Shown: positions 1-8,322 of the stretch, in pieces
Numbering within the stretch: the stretch's first letter is position 1
Layout: each line of letters begins with the position of its first letter
Source of the DNA: Kitasatospora azatica KCTC 9699
GTDB taxonomy: Bacteria > Actinomycetota > Actinomycetes > Streptomycetales > Streptomycetaceae
DNA: 64,000 bases
Assembly: GCF_000744785.1 (NCBI RefSeq)
Contig: NZ_JQMO01000003.1
Location: forward strand, 3,844,001 to 3,908,000
Direction of reading: 5' to 3'
Notes under the pieces: generated by a model
The model's input: only the letters and a program-made list of their open reading frames with translations
The model's database searches: none
What the model was told of the DNA's origin: nothing
Translations under genes and position numbers: made by a program

Positions 1-2
1 TC

Positions 3-788
3 GGCCACCTGTTGCGGGCGCAGACCGATGCGGGCACCGCCGGTGACCTGCTGGAACTCGGCAGCTACCTGGGCCGCAGCGCCGTCCTGCTGGGCGACCT
101 GCTGGCGCCCGGCGAGACCCTCACGGTCTGCGACCTGTTCGACTCCGAGGCACACGACCCGGAGAACGCCGCCGAGATGGCGATGTCCTACCGGGAGACC
201 CTGACCAGGCGCTCCTTCGAGGCCAACTACCTGGCCTTCCACCCGCGCCTGCCGCAGATCGTGCAGGCGCCCACCTCGGTGCTGGCCGACGGCCGGATCC
301 CGGCCGGCAGCTGCCGCTTCGTCCACATCGACGCCTCGCACCTGTACGAGCACGTGGCCGGCGACATCGAGGTGGCCCGCGCCGCACTGGCCGAGGACGG
401 CCTGGTGGCCCTGGACGACTACCGCCAGCCCCACACCCCCGGCGTCGCCGCCGCCGTCTGGCGCGCGGTGGTCACCAGCGGTCTGCGGCCGGTGCTGCTC
501 ACCCCCGAGAAGTTCTACGGCACCTGGGGCGACCCCGCCGCCGCCCAGCGGCAGCTGCTCACCCGCGACTGGCGCGCCGAGGGCTACCACCTGGACGAGG
601 AGACCATCGCCGGCGCCCGCGTCTACCGCCTCGCCGCCCCCGCCGAGCCCCCCACCGCCCCCGCTCCCCAGCCCCCGACCCCACCCCGCCGCTCCACCCC
701 CCGCCGCCTCGCCCTCGACCTGCTCCCCCCGATAGCCACCCGCACCGCCCGCCGCGTCCTGGCGGCGGCCCGTCGGCGGAATTCCTGA
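3..788 (+). CDS. SAM-dependent methyltransferase, 5' partial
   Basis: The open frame runs in from the window edge, so the true start is outside; an internal TTG at 12 is the first possible start seen. A class I SAM-binding motif (LELGSYLGRSA) lies near the visible N-terminus, followed by VCDLFD (acidic end of strand 2) and VHIDASHLYE, the pattern of the Methyltransf_24/CmcI-TylF-like group, which methylates small molecules or sugars. The last 50 or so residues are Pro/Arg-rich and probably disordered. The acceptor cannot be told from sequence. It ends before a strong hairpin and a tRNA gene on the other strand. Confidence 0.75.
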   Translation, partial: GHLLRAQTDAGTAGDLLELGSYLGRSAVLLGDLLAPGETLTVCDLFDSEAHDPENAAEMAMSYRETLTRRSFEANYLAFHPRLPQIVQAPTSVLADGRIPAGSCRFVHIDASHLYEHVAGDIEVARAALAEDGLVALDDYRQPHTPGVAAAVWRAVVTSGLRPVLLTPEKFYGTWGDPAAAQRQLLTRDWRAEGYHLDEETIAGARVYRLAAPAEPPTAPAPQPPTPPRRSTPRRLALDLLPPIATRTARRVLAAARRRNS

Positions 789-810
789 GGCTTGTTCTTC
801 GCGGGCATGC

Positions 811-851
811 GGAATTCCCGATCGGCTATTTTGCTGCCGATCGGGAATTCC
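811..851. terminator. perfect 16-bp hairpin between methyltransferase and tRNA-Cys
   Basis: Arms 811-826 and 836-851 are perfectly complementary with a 9-nt T-rich loop. The hairpin sits between two convergent transcription units (the methyltransferase on plus, the tRNA on minus), so a bidirectional terminator is the simplest reading. The arm contains GGAATTCC, also present at the end of the methyltransferase gene around 779. Confidence 0.6.
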
Positions 852-852
852 A

Positions 853-927
853 TGGAGGCCATGACGGGAATCGAACCCGTGTAAACCGCTTTGCAGGCGG
901 TTCCCTAAGCCACTCGGGCACACGGCC
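853..927 (-). tRNA. tRNA-Cys (GCA)
   Basis: Read on the minus strand, the 7-bp acceptor stem pairs GGCCGTG with CATGGCC (one G-U pair). The discriminator base is U, as expected for tRNA-Cys, and a CCA end is encoded at 853-855. The anticodon loop is CTGCAAA with anticodon GCA, and the T-arm has GGTTCGAATCC. 75 nt including CCA. The downstream hairpin at 811-851 may end the transcript. About 285 bases between this tRNA and the MFS gene hold no gene I can see. Confidence 0.95.
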
Positions 928-1212
928 GTGGGTGAAGGGCGCTGATGGTCCTTCAGGTCAGAGACAGGCGGGGGGACAACACGCCTGGGGGCAACAGGAG
1001 GGAGCGGCGGGGCGAATGTGGCGCGGGTGGCGGGACATTGCGGGCTCCTCTCTCTGTTTCGTCATTCTGCCGTGCTTTCGAGATTTAGCTTAGGCGATCG
1101 GGGGCGGGGTGCGTCAATAGCCGAATGTGACGTGCGTATGAAGTCCTAGGACCGGCGGACGGGGACGGATGGGACCTCTGGTCAGGAGTCAAACTCACCC
1201 ACGGGTCTTACG

Positions 1213-2649
1213 ATGACAGCCATGACCACGACCGAAGCAGCGCCTCGCAGACCGTCCGCACCGGCCGAGGAGGGCGGGGTGCTCGGTGCGCGCTACCGGG
1301 CGCTGACCCTCGGGATCGTGTCGGTGGTGCTGCTGCTGGCGTTCGAGGCGACGGCGGTGAACACGGCCATGCCGGTGGCGGCGCGGCAGTTGCACGGTTT
1401 GGGGCTGTACGCGTTCGCGTTCTCTGGGTACTTCACCAGCACGCTGTTCGCCATGGTGCTGGCGGGGGAGTGGTGCGACCGGCGGGGGCCGGTGGTGCCG
1501 CTGTTCGCGGGGATCGGGGTGTTCGCGGGCGGGCTGGTGGTGGCGGGGACGGCGGCGGGCATGTGGATGTTCGTCGGCGCCCGGGCGATCCAGGGGCTGG
1601 GCGGCGGGCTGGTGATCGTGGCGCTCTACGTGGTGGTCGGGCGGGCCTACCCGGAGCGGTTGCGGCCGGCCGTCTTCGCGGCCTTCTCGGCGGCCTGGGT
1701 ACTGCCCTCGATCGTCGGGCCCGTGGTGTCGGGGTGGGTCACCCAGCACCTCGGCTGGCGGTGGGTCTTCCTGGCCGTGCCGATGCTGGTGGTGCTGCCG
1801 CTGGTGGTGATGGGGGCGCCGCTGCGCCGGGCCGAGCGGGAGCAGCCGCCGGCCGCCGGCGGGGCGCTGGACCGGGGCCGGATCGGGCGGGCCGCGATGG
1901 CGGCGCTCGGCGCGGGGCTGCTGCAGTACGCGGGGCAGCGGCGGGACCTGCCGGGCCTGCTGCCCGCCGTGGTCGGCGCGGTGCTGCTCGGGACGGCCGT
2001 GCTGCGGCTGCTGCCGCCGGGCACGCTGCGGGGCGCGCGCGGGCTGCCGACGCTGATCCTGCTGCGCGGGGTGGCGGCGGGGGCGTTCTTCGCCGCCGAG
2101 TCCTTCATCCCGCTGATGATGGTGACCCAGCGCCACCTCTCGCCGACCCTGGCCGGGCTCACCCTGACCAGCGGCGGGCTCTCCTGGGCCCTCGGCTCCT
2201 GGCTGCAGGGCCGGCCGGCCGCCGAGCGCCACCGGGCCGGGCTGATCCGGGTGGGCCTGCTGCTCACCGCGCTGGCCATCGGGGCCGCGTCGCTGGTGCT
2301 GGTACCGGCGGTGCCGGCCTGGACCGCCGCGGTGGCCTGGGCGTTCGGCGGGATCGGCATGGGCCTGTCGATCGCCAGCATCAGCGTGCTGATGATGAAG
2401 CTCTCGCCGCCCGAGGCGGCCGGCGCGAACTCCGCCTCGCTGCAGATGTCCGACGCGCTGGGCAACGTGCTGCTGACCGGCCTGGCCGGGGTGCTCTTCG
2501 CCGGTCTCGGCGGCGGCGCGGTCTCCGCCGTCACCGCCGCCGACGCGGGCAGTGGTGCGCGCGGCGCGTTCGCCGCGATCTTCCTGGTGATGACGGTGGT
2601 GGCGCTGCTCGGTTCGGTGCTCGCCACCCGGGTCCGTCCGCGGGACTGA
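1213..2649 (+). CDS. MFS transporter (drug-efflux type)
   Basis: 478 aa, almost wholly hydrophobic, with 12-14 predicted membrane helices. The loop after helix 2 carries GEWCDRRGPVV, the MFS motif A (G-x-x-x-D-R-x-G). The helix 4 region has GARAIQGLGGG and helix 5 has PSIVGPVVSGWV, close to motif C of drug/H+ antiporters. The family exports small toxic molecules across the plasma membrane with proton antiport; the substrate is unknown here. An ATG nine bases downstream (1222) is an equally possible start; no convincing ribosome-binding site separates them. It is convergent with the next gene, with only 7 bases between. Confidence 0.85.
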   Translation: MTAMTTTEAAPRRPSAPAEEGGVLGARYRALTLGIVSVVLLLAFEATAVNTAMPVAARQLHGLGLYAFAFSGYFTSTLFAMVLAGEWCDRRGPVVPLFAGIGVFAGGLVVAGTAAGMWMFVGARAIQGLGGGLVIVALYVVVGRAYPERLRPAVFAAFSAAWVLPSIVGPVVSGWVTQHLGWRWVFLAVPMLVVLPLVVMGAPLRRAEREQPPAAGGALDRGRIGRAAMAALGAGLLQYAGQRRDLPGLLPAVVGAVLLGTAVLRLLPPGTLRGARGLPTLILLRGVAAGAFFAAESFIPLMMVTQRHLSPTLAGLTLTSGGLSWALGSWLQGRPAAERHRAGLIRVGLLLTALAIGAASLVLVPAVPAWTAAVAWAFGGIGMGLSIASISVLMMKLSPPEAAGANSASLQMSDALGNVLLTGLAGVLFAGLGGGAVSAVTAADAGSGARGAFAAIFLVMTVVALLGSVLATRVRPRD

Positions 2650-2656
2650 TCGGGCG

Positions 2657-3274
2657 TCAGGAGCTGCGGCGGCGCCGGTGGTGGTGCACCACGGCGGCGG
2701 TGGCGGTGCCCAGCAGCAGCACGCCGGCCAGCGTCTCCGGGATGTTCGGCCCGGTGCTGCCGCCCAGGCCCGCGTGGGTGGGGCCCTTGGGCTCGACGGG
2801 GCCGGCAGGGCCGCCGCCACCGGGGCCACCGGGACCGGAGCCACCGGGACGGCCGGACTCCTCGTGGGCCGGCTGGCTGCTCTTGGCGGGGTTGCCGTGG
2901 ACGGTGAAGGTCGTGGTCACCTGGCTCCTGGTCACCGTGGTGCACTGCACCGTCACGTCGTAGACGCCGGGCCGGGCGTGCTCGGGGACGGTGGCGATCG
3001 CGCCCACCAGCCCGCGCAGCGAGCCCAGCTTGACCGCCGGGATGTCCTCGACAGCGGAGGAGCCCGAGGAGCCGGAGCCGGAGTGCTCGCGCGAGCGGAA
3101 GATCGCCTGGCCGCCGGCACTGTCGCAGTTGCCGCCGTCGAAGACCGCGAACTGACTGCCGGGGGAGACCGGGTCCGGCTCGATGATGACCGGGTTGGCG
3201 GCGGCGGGGCCGGCTCCGGCCAGGCCCAGGGCCAGGGCGAGCAGCCCGGTGGCGAGGAAGTGACGAGCAGACAT
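2657..3274 (-). CDS. secreted protein with C-terminal anchor-like tail
   Basis: 205 aa from an ATG chosen because it begins a clear signal peptide (MSARHFLATGLLALALGLAGAG, cleavage near AAA-N). The mature part starts NPVIIEPDPVSPGSQF, has two Cys (GGNCD and VQCTT) and may be an Ig-like exported domain. A Gly/Pro-rich spacer follows, then NIPETL, a hydrophobic stretch of about 20 residues and HHHRRRRSS. That layout (pentapeptide, hydrophobic segment, positive tail) is that of a sortase sorting signal, although IPETL departs from LPXTG and LAXTG. A plain membrane anchor is the alternative. No family recognised. Confidence 0.7.
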   Translation of the reverse strand: MSARHFLATGLLALALGLAGAGPAAANPVIIEPDPVSPGSQFAVFDGGNCDSAGGQAIFRSREHSGSGSSGSSAVEDIPAVKLGSLRGLVGAIATVPEHARPGVYDVTVQCTTVTRSQVTTTFTVHGNPAKSSQPAHEESGRPGGSGPGGPGGGGPAGPVEPKGPTHAGLGGSTGPNIPETLAGVLLLGTATAAVVHHHRRRRSS

Positions 3275-3495
3275 GGCGGGTCTCCCGGGACGCGGCCACG
3301 GGGTCGTCCCCGTGCAGGAAGTAGGCGGAACCGTGCCCTGAGAACCAGGGGTACGGGCTGCGGGCCGCCGCCGCACCCGCAGCGGCACCGCGCTGCGACC
3401 GGAAAACCGGCCGCAACCTGGGGTGATGGCTCCTCACCCCGGGTAGCGCCGAATGGGGGGCTCGGAGCCGGCTCGCCGCGGTCGGCCGGACGGAC

Positions 3496-4758
3496 CTAGC
3501 GAGCGCCGCCGAGGAAGCCCGACCAGCCGCTCGAGGGGCTCTCGCCGGGCCCCAGCGACTGTAGCTTGCGCAGCACCGCCGGGTCCTGCGCCTCCAGCCA
3601 CTGCACCAGCTGGCGGAACGAGACCAGCCGGACCTCGGGCTTGTCGGCGATGGTCTTGAGCACCTCCTCCACCGCGTTCATGTAGATGCCGTTGTTCCAC
3701 TGCTCGAAGTGGTTGCCGATGTACATCGGCGCGCGGTTGGTGGAGTAGGCGCGGTCGAAGCCGGCCAGGTAGGCGTCCCTGGCCTGCTTCTGCCAGGCGC
3801 CGTGCATCACGGGGTTGCCCTTGGTGTTGTCGCCGGACTGGTTGTACATGATGTTGTAGTCCATCGAGAGCACCTGGAAGGAGTGCCCGGGGAACGGGAT
3901 GGACTGCAGCGGCATGTCCCACAGCGCGCCGCCGGCGATCTTCTGTGGCCAGACCTGCAGCCCGCCGGGCCCGCTGCTGTCGTACTTCCAGCCGCGCGCG
4001 ACCGCCGTCGGCAGCAGCCCGCGCTGACCCTCCAGGCAGGGGGTGCGGGCGCCGATCAGCTCCTTGCGGTAGTCGAAGGGCAGCGGCGGCAGGTCGGTGA
4101 AGCCGGTGTTGGTGCGCCAGTTCATCACGAAGTCCATCGCCTGCTGGATCTCGCTGTCCCAGTCCTCGGGGGACCAGCGGCCGCCGCCGTTGGCGCCGCA
4201 GAAGTGGCCGTTGAAGTGGGTGCCGATCTCGTGGCCGTCCAGCCAGGCGGCGCCGATCTGGGTGATCGTGTCGTGGATGTGCTGGTCGGCCAGGTAGCCG
4301 ATGTCGGAGGCGCCGATGTGGTGCTGCGGTGGGTGGTAGAGCTGCTTCTTGGACTCGGGCAGGGTGTAGATCCCGCTGAGGAAGAAGGTCATCGAGGCGT
4401 TGTGGTCGGCGGCGAGTTGGCGGAACCGGGAGAACAGCCGGTTGTCCAGCTCGCCCGCGCCGTCCCACGAGAAGACCACGAACTGCGGCGGCCGCTGGCC
4501 GAGTTCGAGCGGCTCCGGCTGCGGCTGGTTGGGCTGCGGGCCGGTGTCGGAGGTGGAGCCGTCGCCGATCAGGGTGGCGGGGGGCTTGGCGGGGGTGGCC
4601 GGGGCGGCCGGGGAGGCGGCGGTCGGGCTCGCCGCGGGGACCGGGGCGGCCGCGTCGGCCTTGGCGGCGGCGTCGGGACGGGGGGCGCAGCCGGCGGCCA
4701 CCGTGGCGGCGGTGGCGGCGCCGGCCGCGAGCAGGGTGCGGCGGGACAGTGCGTCCAT
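3496..4758 (-). CDS. Tat-exported lipoprotein, polysaccharide deacetylase (NodB-like) family
   Basis: 420 aa; the start is chosen at the ATG preceded by TTGGAG at good spacing. The N-terminus has a twin-arginine signal (SRRTLLAAG) ending in a lipobox with Cys24, so it is a Tat lipoprotein on the outer face of the membrane. A disordered Ala/Pro linker covers about 25-90. The NodB-like domain follows: VVFSWDGAGE (Asp99 in the metal-binding motif 1 position) and GHEIGTHFNGHF (His176, His181, His185, motif 2). The family removes acetyl groups from N-acetylated glycans. Motif 1 is SWDGAG instead of TFDDG, so substrate and activity are uncertain. It lies divergent to the 5.0-12.2 kb envelope operon. 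Confidence 0.8.
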   Translation of the reverse strand: MDALSRRTLLAAGAATAATVAAGCAPRPDAAAKADAAAPVPAASPTAASPAAPATPAKPPATLIGDGSTSDTGPQPNQPQPEPLELGQRPPQFVVFSWDGAGELDNRLFSRFRQLAADHNASMTFFLSGIYTLPESKKQLYHPPQHHIGASDIGYLADQHIHDTITQIGAAWLDGHEIGTHFNGHFCGANGGGRWSPEDWDSEIQQAMDFVMNWRTNTGFTDLPPLPFDYRKELIGARTPCLEGQRGLLPTAVARGWKYDSSGPGGLQVWPQKIAGGALWDMPLQSIPFPGHSFQVLSMDYNIMYNQSGDNTKGNPVMHGAWQKQARDAYLAGFDRAYSTNRAPMYIGNHFEQWNNGIYMNAVEEVLKTIADKPEVRLVSFRQLVQWLEAQDPAVLRKLQSLGPGESPSSGWSGFLGGAR

Positions 4759-5032
4759 GATCACTCCAAATCGGGGGCGTCGGCCCGGCGCGACTGGTGG
4801 GGGCGGGCGCGCCCAACCGGTCCGAACTGCGCGGATCTGCCTAGCTAGTGGCAAGTCATCCGCTGAATGACCGTTATAGGCGATTTGTCCTTCAGAATGG
4901 CACGGTGTCACCCGCGGTGTCGGCAGGGCAGGGGCCAAACGCCCGTTAAGACCAGCCGATCGGCGTGTCGAATCGCGCGGGGAGTCGATGGATCATCTGA
5001 TTGGACGACAGTAGCGGGAGGAGCGGCATCAC

Positions 5033-7639
5033 ATGTGGCAGTCGGTGCTGGACGCCTACCACTCCCGCATCGTGGAACCCGGACGCCAGCCGCTCTTCCT
5101 CCTGCTGCTCGGGCTGATCTCCGCCTTCCTGTTCATCCGGTTCAGTACCCGGATGATCCGCCGCGGCACCTCCTGGTGGCCCGGCAACGTCACCCCGGGC
5201 GGGCTGCACATCCACCACGTGGTCTTCGGCCAGGCCCTGATGCTGGTGGCCGGCGTCGGCGGATTCACCGTGCACGGCCTCACCAGCCACACCCGCGAGG
5301 CGCTGGCGCTGGCCTTCGGGGTCGGCTGCGGACTGGTGCTGGACGAGTTCGCGCTGGTGCTGCACCTGGAGGACGTCTACTGGAAGGAGCAGGGCCGCAC
5401 CTCGGTGGACGCGGTGATCCTGGCCGTCGCGCTGATCGCCCTGCTGCTGCTCGGCCAGCTGCCGTTGGGCGGCTTCAGCGGCCCGCTGTCGGTCGGTCAG
5501 CTGGTGGTGGCCGGCGTGCTGCTGGTCCTGGTGGTGATCAGCCTGCTCAAAGGCAAGCTGTGGACCGGCCTGATCGGCGTGATGATCCCGCTGCTCGCGG
5601 TGGTCGGCGCGATCCGGCTGGCCCGGCCCGGCAGCCCGTGGGCCCGCTGGCGCTACCGCAGCCGGCCGCGGCGGATGGCCCGGGCCGAGCGGCGCGAGGC
5701 ACGGGTGCACCGGCGGGTGCTGGCCTTCAAGACCGGCGCCTACAACCTGCTGGCCGGCGCGCCGGACGTCAGCGCGGAGCCGGTCCCGGTGCCGGCCGCC
5801 GAGCCGGCCCTGGCGGCCTCCCCGGTGGCCGTCCCGGCGCAGCCGCCCCGACCGCTGCCGCGCTGGCGGCAGCGGTGCGCCGGCTTCGCCCAGTGGTACC
5901 TGCGGATCGCCGCCGCACTCAACCTGCTGGCCGGCCTGATCGCCCCGTTCCGCGAGCGGGTCCAGCAGGCCAACAGCGGCGACTTCTTCACCCCCGTCCT
6001 GGTGACCGCCGGCTTCACCGCCGCGCTCTTCGCCGCCCTGCTCGCGGTGATGCTGCGGCGCCGCAAGCGGGCCGCCTGGATCGTCACGACCGCGGTGGTC
6101 ACCCTCTACACGGTGCTCTTCGGGCTCGCCCTGGTGGTCCTTCCGGAGGATCGCGAGCATCCGTTCAACTGGGTCTCGGCCACCCTCACCGTGCTGCTGC
6201 TGGGCGCGTTGGCGGCGAGCCGGCCGGCCTTCCACGTCCGGGGCGCGCGCGGCAACACCGTGCTCGGCCTCTCGGTGCTGGTGGTCGGCGGCGCGCTGGT
6301 CACCTCGCTCGGCGCCGTGCTGATCCACGCGAGCGACATGGCGCCGCAGGCCGACTGGGACTCCAGCTTCGGCTATGCCGCGATCCGGCTCTTCACCGTC
6401 TCCGGCTTCGGCGAGCTGGTGCCGGAGGTCACCGTGGGCCGCTGGGCCGACCTGGTGATCAACGTGCTCGGCGCCGCGCTCTTCCTCCTGGTGGTGCGGG
6501 TCTTCTTCCGCTCCCCGCGCGGCCGGGTCCAGCTCGAGCCCGAGGACGAGAGCCGGCTGCGCGCCCTGCTGGAGCAGCACGGCGCCCGCGACTCGCTCGG
6601 CTACTTCGCGCTGCGCCGCGACAAGTCGGTCTGCTGGTCGCCGTCCGGCAAGGCGGCGGTGCTCTACCGGGTGGTCAACGGGGTGGCGCTGGCCTCCGGT
6701 GACCCGATCGGCGACCCCGAGGCCTGGCCGCAGGCGATCGACCGCTGGCGCGAGACCTCCCGCGCGCACGCCTGGGTGCCGGCCGTCACCGGCGCCGGCG
6801 AGCAGGCCGGCAACGCCTACCGGCGGACCGGCCTGAAGGCCCTGGAGTTCGGCGACGAGGCGATCGTCGAGGTGGCCGAGTTCAGCCTGGAGGGCCGCTC
6901 GATGCGCACCCTGCGCCAGGCCCACAACCGGGTCCGCAAGGCCGGCTACCGCGCGGTGATCCGCCGGCACCGGGACATCCCCGAGGACGAACTGGCCGAT
7001 CTGGTGCACCTGGCCGACGCCTGGCGGCACGGGCGCACCGAGCGCGGCTTCACCATGGCGCTCGGCCGGCTCGGCGACCCGGCCGACGGCGACTGCCTGA
7101 TGGCCGAGTGCCGGGACGAGAACGACCGCACCTGCGCGCTGCTCAGCTTCGTCCCCTGGGGCGCGCACGGCCTCTCGCTGGACCTGATGCGCCGGGACCG
7201 GGAGTCGGAGAACGGCCTGGTGGAGTTCCTGGTCACCGAGCTGCTGCTGCGGGCCGAGGCGGGCGAGCTGGAGGTCACCCGGGTCTCGCTCAACTTCGCG
7301 ATGTTCCGCTACGTCTTCGAGGCCGGCGCCAAGCTCGGTGCCGGACCGGTACTGCGGCTGTGCCGGGCGGTGCTGAAGTTCCTCTCCCGCTGGTGGCAGC
7401 TGGAGTCGCTGTACCGGGCCAACGCCAAGTACCAGCCCGTCTGGGAGCCGCGCTTCCTGCTCTACGAGAAGCCCTCCGAGCTGCCGGTGATCGCGATCGC
7501 CAACGGCCTGGCCGAGGGGTTCCTGGTCCGGCCGCGGCTGCCCAGCGTGCCGTCGCTGCGCCGGGGCGGAGCCCAGTCCGGGGGCAGTGCAACCGATGTA
7601 CCCGCCCGCGCGTCCGGATTGGCTGAGCGGGTGGAATGA
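5033..7639 (+). CDS. MprF-like integral membrane protein with C-terminal DUF2156 domain
   Basis: 868 aa. The N-terminal part (about 15-225) and a second block (about 285-500) are membrane helices; an Ala/Pro/Val linker lies near 240-280. The first block contains an unusual HIHHVVFGQ segment. Residues from about 505 to the end form a DUF2156 domain, the fold of lysyl-phosphatidylglycerol synthetases (MprF C-domain), with the typical VSLNFAMFRYVFEAG and YQPVWEPRFLLYEKP segments. The family transfers an amino acid from aminoacyl-tRNA to membrane lipid, altering surface charge. Lipid and amino acid are not predictable. It is the first gene of a coupled operon; its stop overlaps the sortase start by 4 bases (ATGA). 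Confidence 0.8.
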   Translation: MWQSVLDAYHSRIVEPGRQPLFLLLLGLISAFLFIRFSTRMIRRGTSWWPGNVTPGGLHIHHVVFGQALMLVAGVGGFTVHGLTSHTREALALAFGVGCGLVLDEFALVLHLEDVYWKEQGRTSVDAVILAVALIALLLLGQLPLGGFSGPLSVGQLVVAGVLLVLVVISLLKGKLWTGLIGVMIPLLAVVGAIRLARPGSPWARWRYRSRPRRMARAERREARVHRRVLAFKTGAYNLLAGAPDVSAEPVPVPAAEPALAASPVAVPAQPPRPLPRWRQRCAGFAQWYLRIAAALNLLAGLIAPFRERVQQANSGDFFTPVLVTAGFTAALFAALLAVMLRRRKRAAWIVTTAVVTLYTVLFGLALVVLPEDREHPFNWVSATLTVLLLGALAASRPAFHVRGARGNTVLGLSVLVVGGALVTSLGAVLIHASDMAPQADWDSSFGYAAIRLFTVSGFGELVPEVTVGRWADLVINVLGAALFLLVVRVFFRSPRGRVQLEPEDESRLRALLEQHGARDSLGYFALRRDKSVCWSPSGKAAVLYRVVNGVALASGDPIGDPEAWPQAIDRWRETSRAHAWVPAVTGAGEQAGNAYRRTGLKALEFGDEAIVEVAEFSLEGRSMRTLRQAHNRVRKAGYRAVIRRHRDIPEDELADLVHLADAWRHGRTERGFTMALGRLGDPADGDCLMAECRDENDRTCALLSFVPWGAHGLSLDLMRRDRESENGLVEFLVTELLLRAEAGELEVTRVSLNFAMFRYVFEAGAKLGAGPVLRLCRAVLKFLSRWWQLESLYRANAKYQPVWEPRFLLYEKPSELPVIAIANGLAEGFLVRPRLPSVPSLRRGGAQSGGSATDVPARASGLAERVE

Positions 7640-8322
7640 CCGGAATATCAGAGTTGTCGGAGCCGAAGCGAAGAGGGGCACAGGTGGGCGGGCGCAAAAG
7701 CCCCTGGTCAGGAGCGGTGGTGCTGGGGGCGACCATGGTGGTCGGGGCCTGGCTGGTGCAGGACGGCACCGGGGGCAGCGAGCCGCCGGCCCCCTCGCCC
7801 GCCGAGGCGCCGAGCGGCGGCGCGGTCCGCCCGGCCGGCCTCAGCGGCACCCCGATGGCGGCCGCCGCACCGGTGCGGATCAGCATCCCGGCGATCGGTG
7901 TGGACGCCCCCGTCACCGCCGTCGCCCTGGACGGCGAGGGCCACCTGGCCACCCCGCCGGACAGCGAGCGCAACCTGGCCGGCTGGTACCACCAGGGCGT
8001 CAGCCCCGGCCAGCGCGGCACCGCCCTGATGACCGGTCACGTGGACACCGCTCGCGGCCCCGCCGTCTTCTACGGACTGGGCGCGCTGCACCGCGGCGAC
8101 CGGATCGACGTGGCCAGGGCCGACCGCACCACCGCCTGGTTCGTGGTCGACGCCGTCGACGTCTACGACCGCACCGCCTTCCCGGACCGCCAGGTCTACG
8201 GCCAGGCCCCCGACCCGCAGCTGCGGCTGATCACCTGCGGCGGCGGCTACACCAAGGGCCAGGGCTACCGCGGCAACCTGGTGGTCTACGCGCACCTGAC
8301 GGGCCATCGGAGGGCGGCATGA
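7636..8322 (+). CDS. class F sortase
   Basis: 228 aa, type II membrane topology: a short positive N-terminus, one membrane helix (about 25-42), a Pro-rich spacer and the sortase beta-barrel. Catalytic residues are all visible: His135 in TGHVDT, Cys201 in ITCGGGY and Arg212 in YRGNLVVYA. Class F sortases are transpeptidases typical of actinobacteria whose substrates are poorly known. ATGA overlap with the upstream MprF-like gene and with the downstream esterase gene implies translational coupling. Confidence 0.92.
   Translation: MTGISELSEPKRRGAQVGGRKSPWSGAVVLGATMVVGAWLVQDGTGGSEPPAPSPAEAPSGGAVRPAGLSGTPMAAAAPVRISIPAIGVDAPVTAVALDGEGHLATPPDSERNLAGWYHQGVSPGQRGTALMTGHVDTARGPAVFYGLGALHRGDRIDVARADRTTAWFVVDAVDVYDRTAFPDRQVYGQAPDPQLRLITCGGGYTKGQGYRGNLVVYAHLTGHRRAA

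Noticed and set aside
121..387. Arg/Pro-rich open frame antisense to the methyltransferase
   Set aside because: High-GC antisense shadow with no ribosome-binding site and no family likeness; the plus-strand frame has clear methyltransferase motifs.
1195..2844. 549-aa open frame opposite the MFS gene
   Set aside because: Composition (His, Arg, Gln, Gly) is that of the reverse of membrane-protein codons; the plus-strand frame has the MFS motifs.
4946..7681. 911-aa open frame opposite the first MprF-like gene
   Set aside because: Shadow of high-GC codons, His/Gln/Arg-rich, with no domain seen; the sense frame has clear membrane helices and DUF2156.
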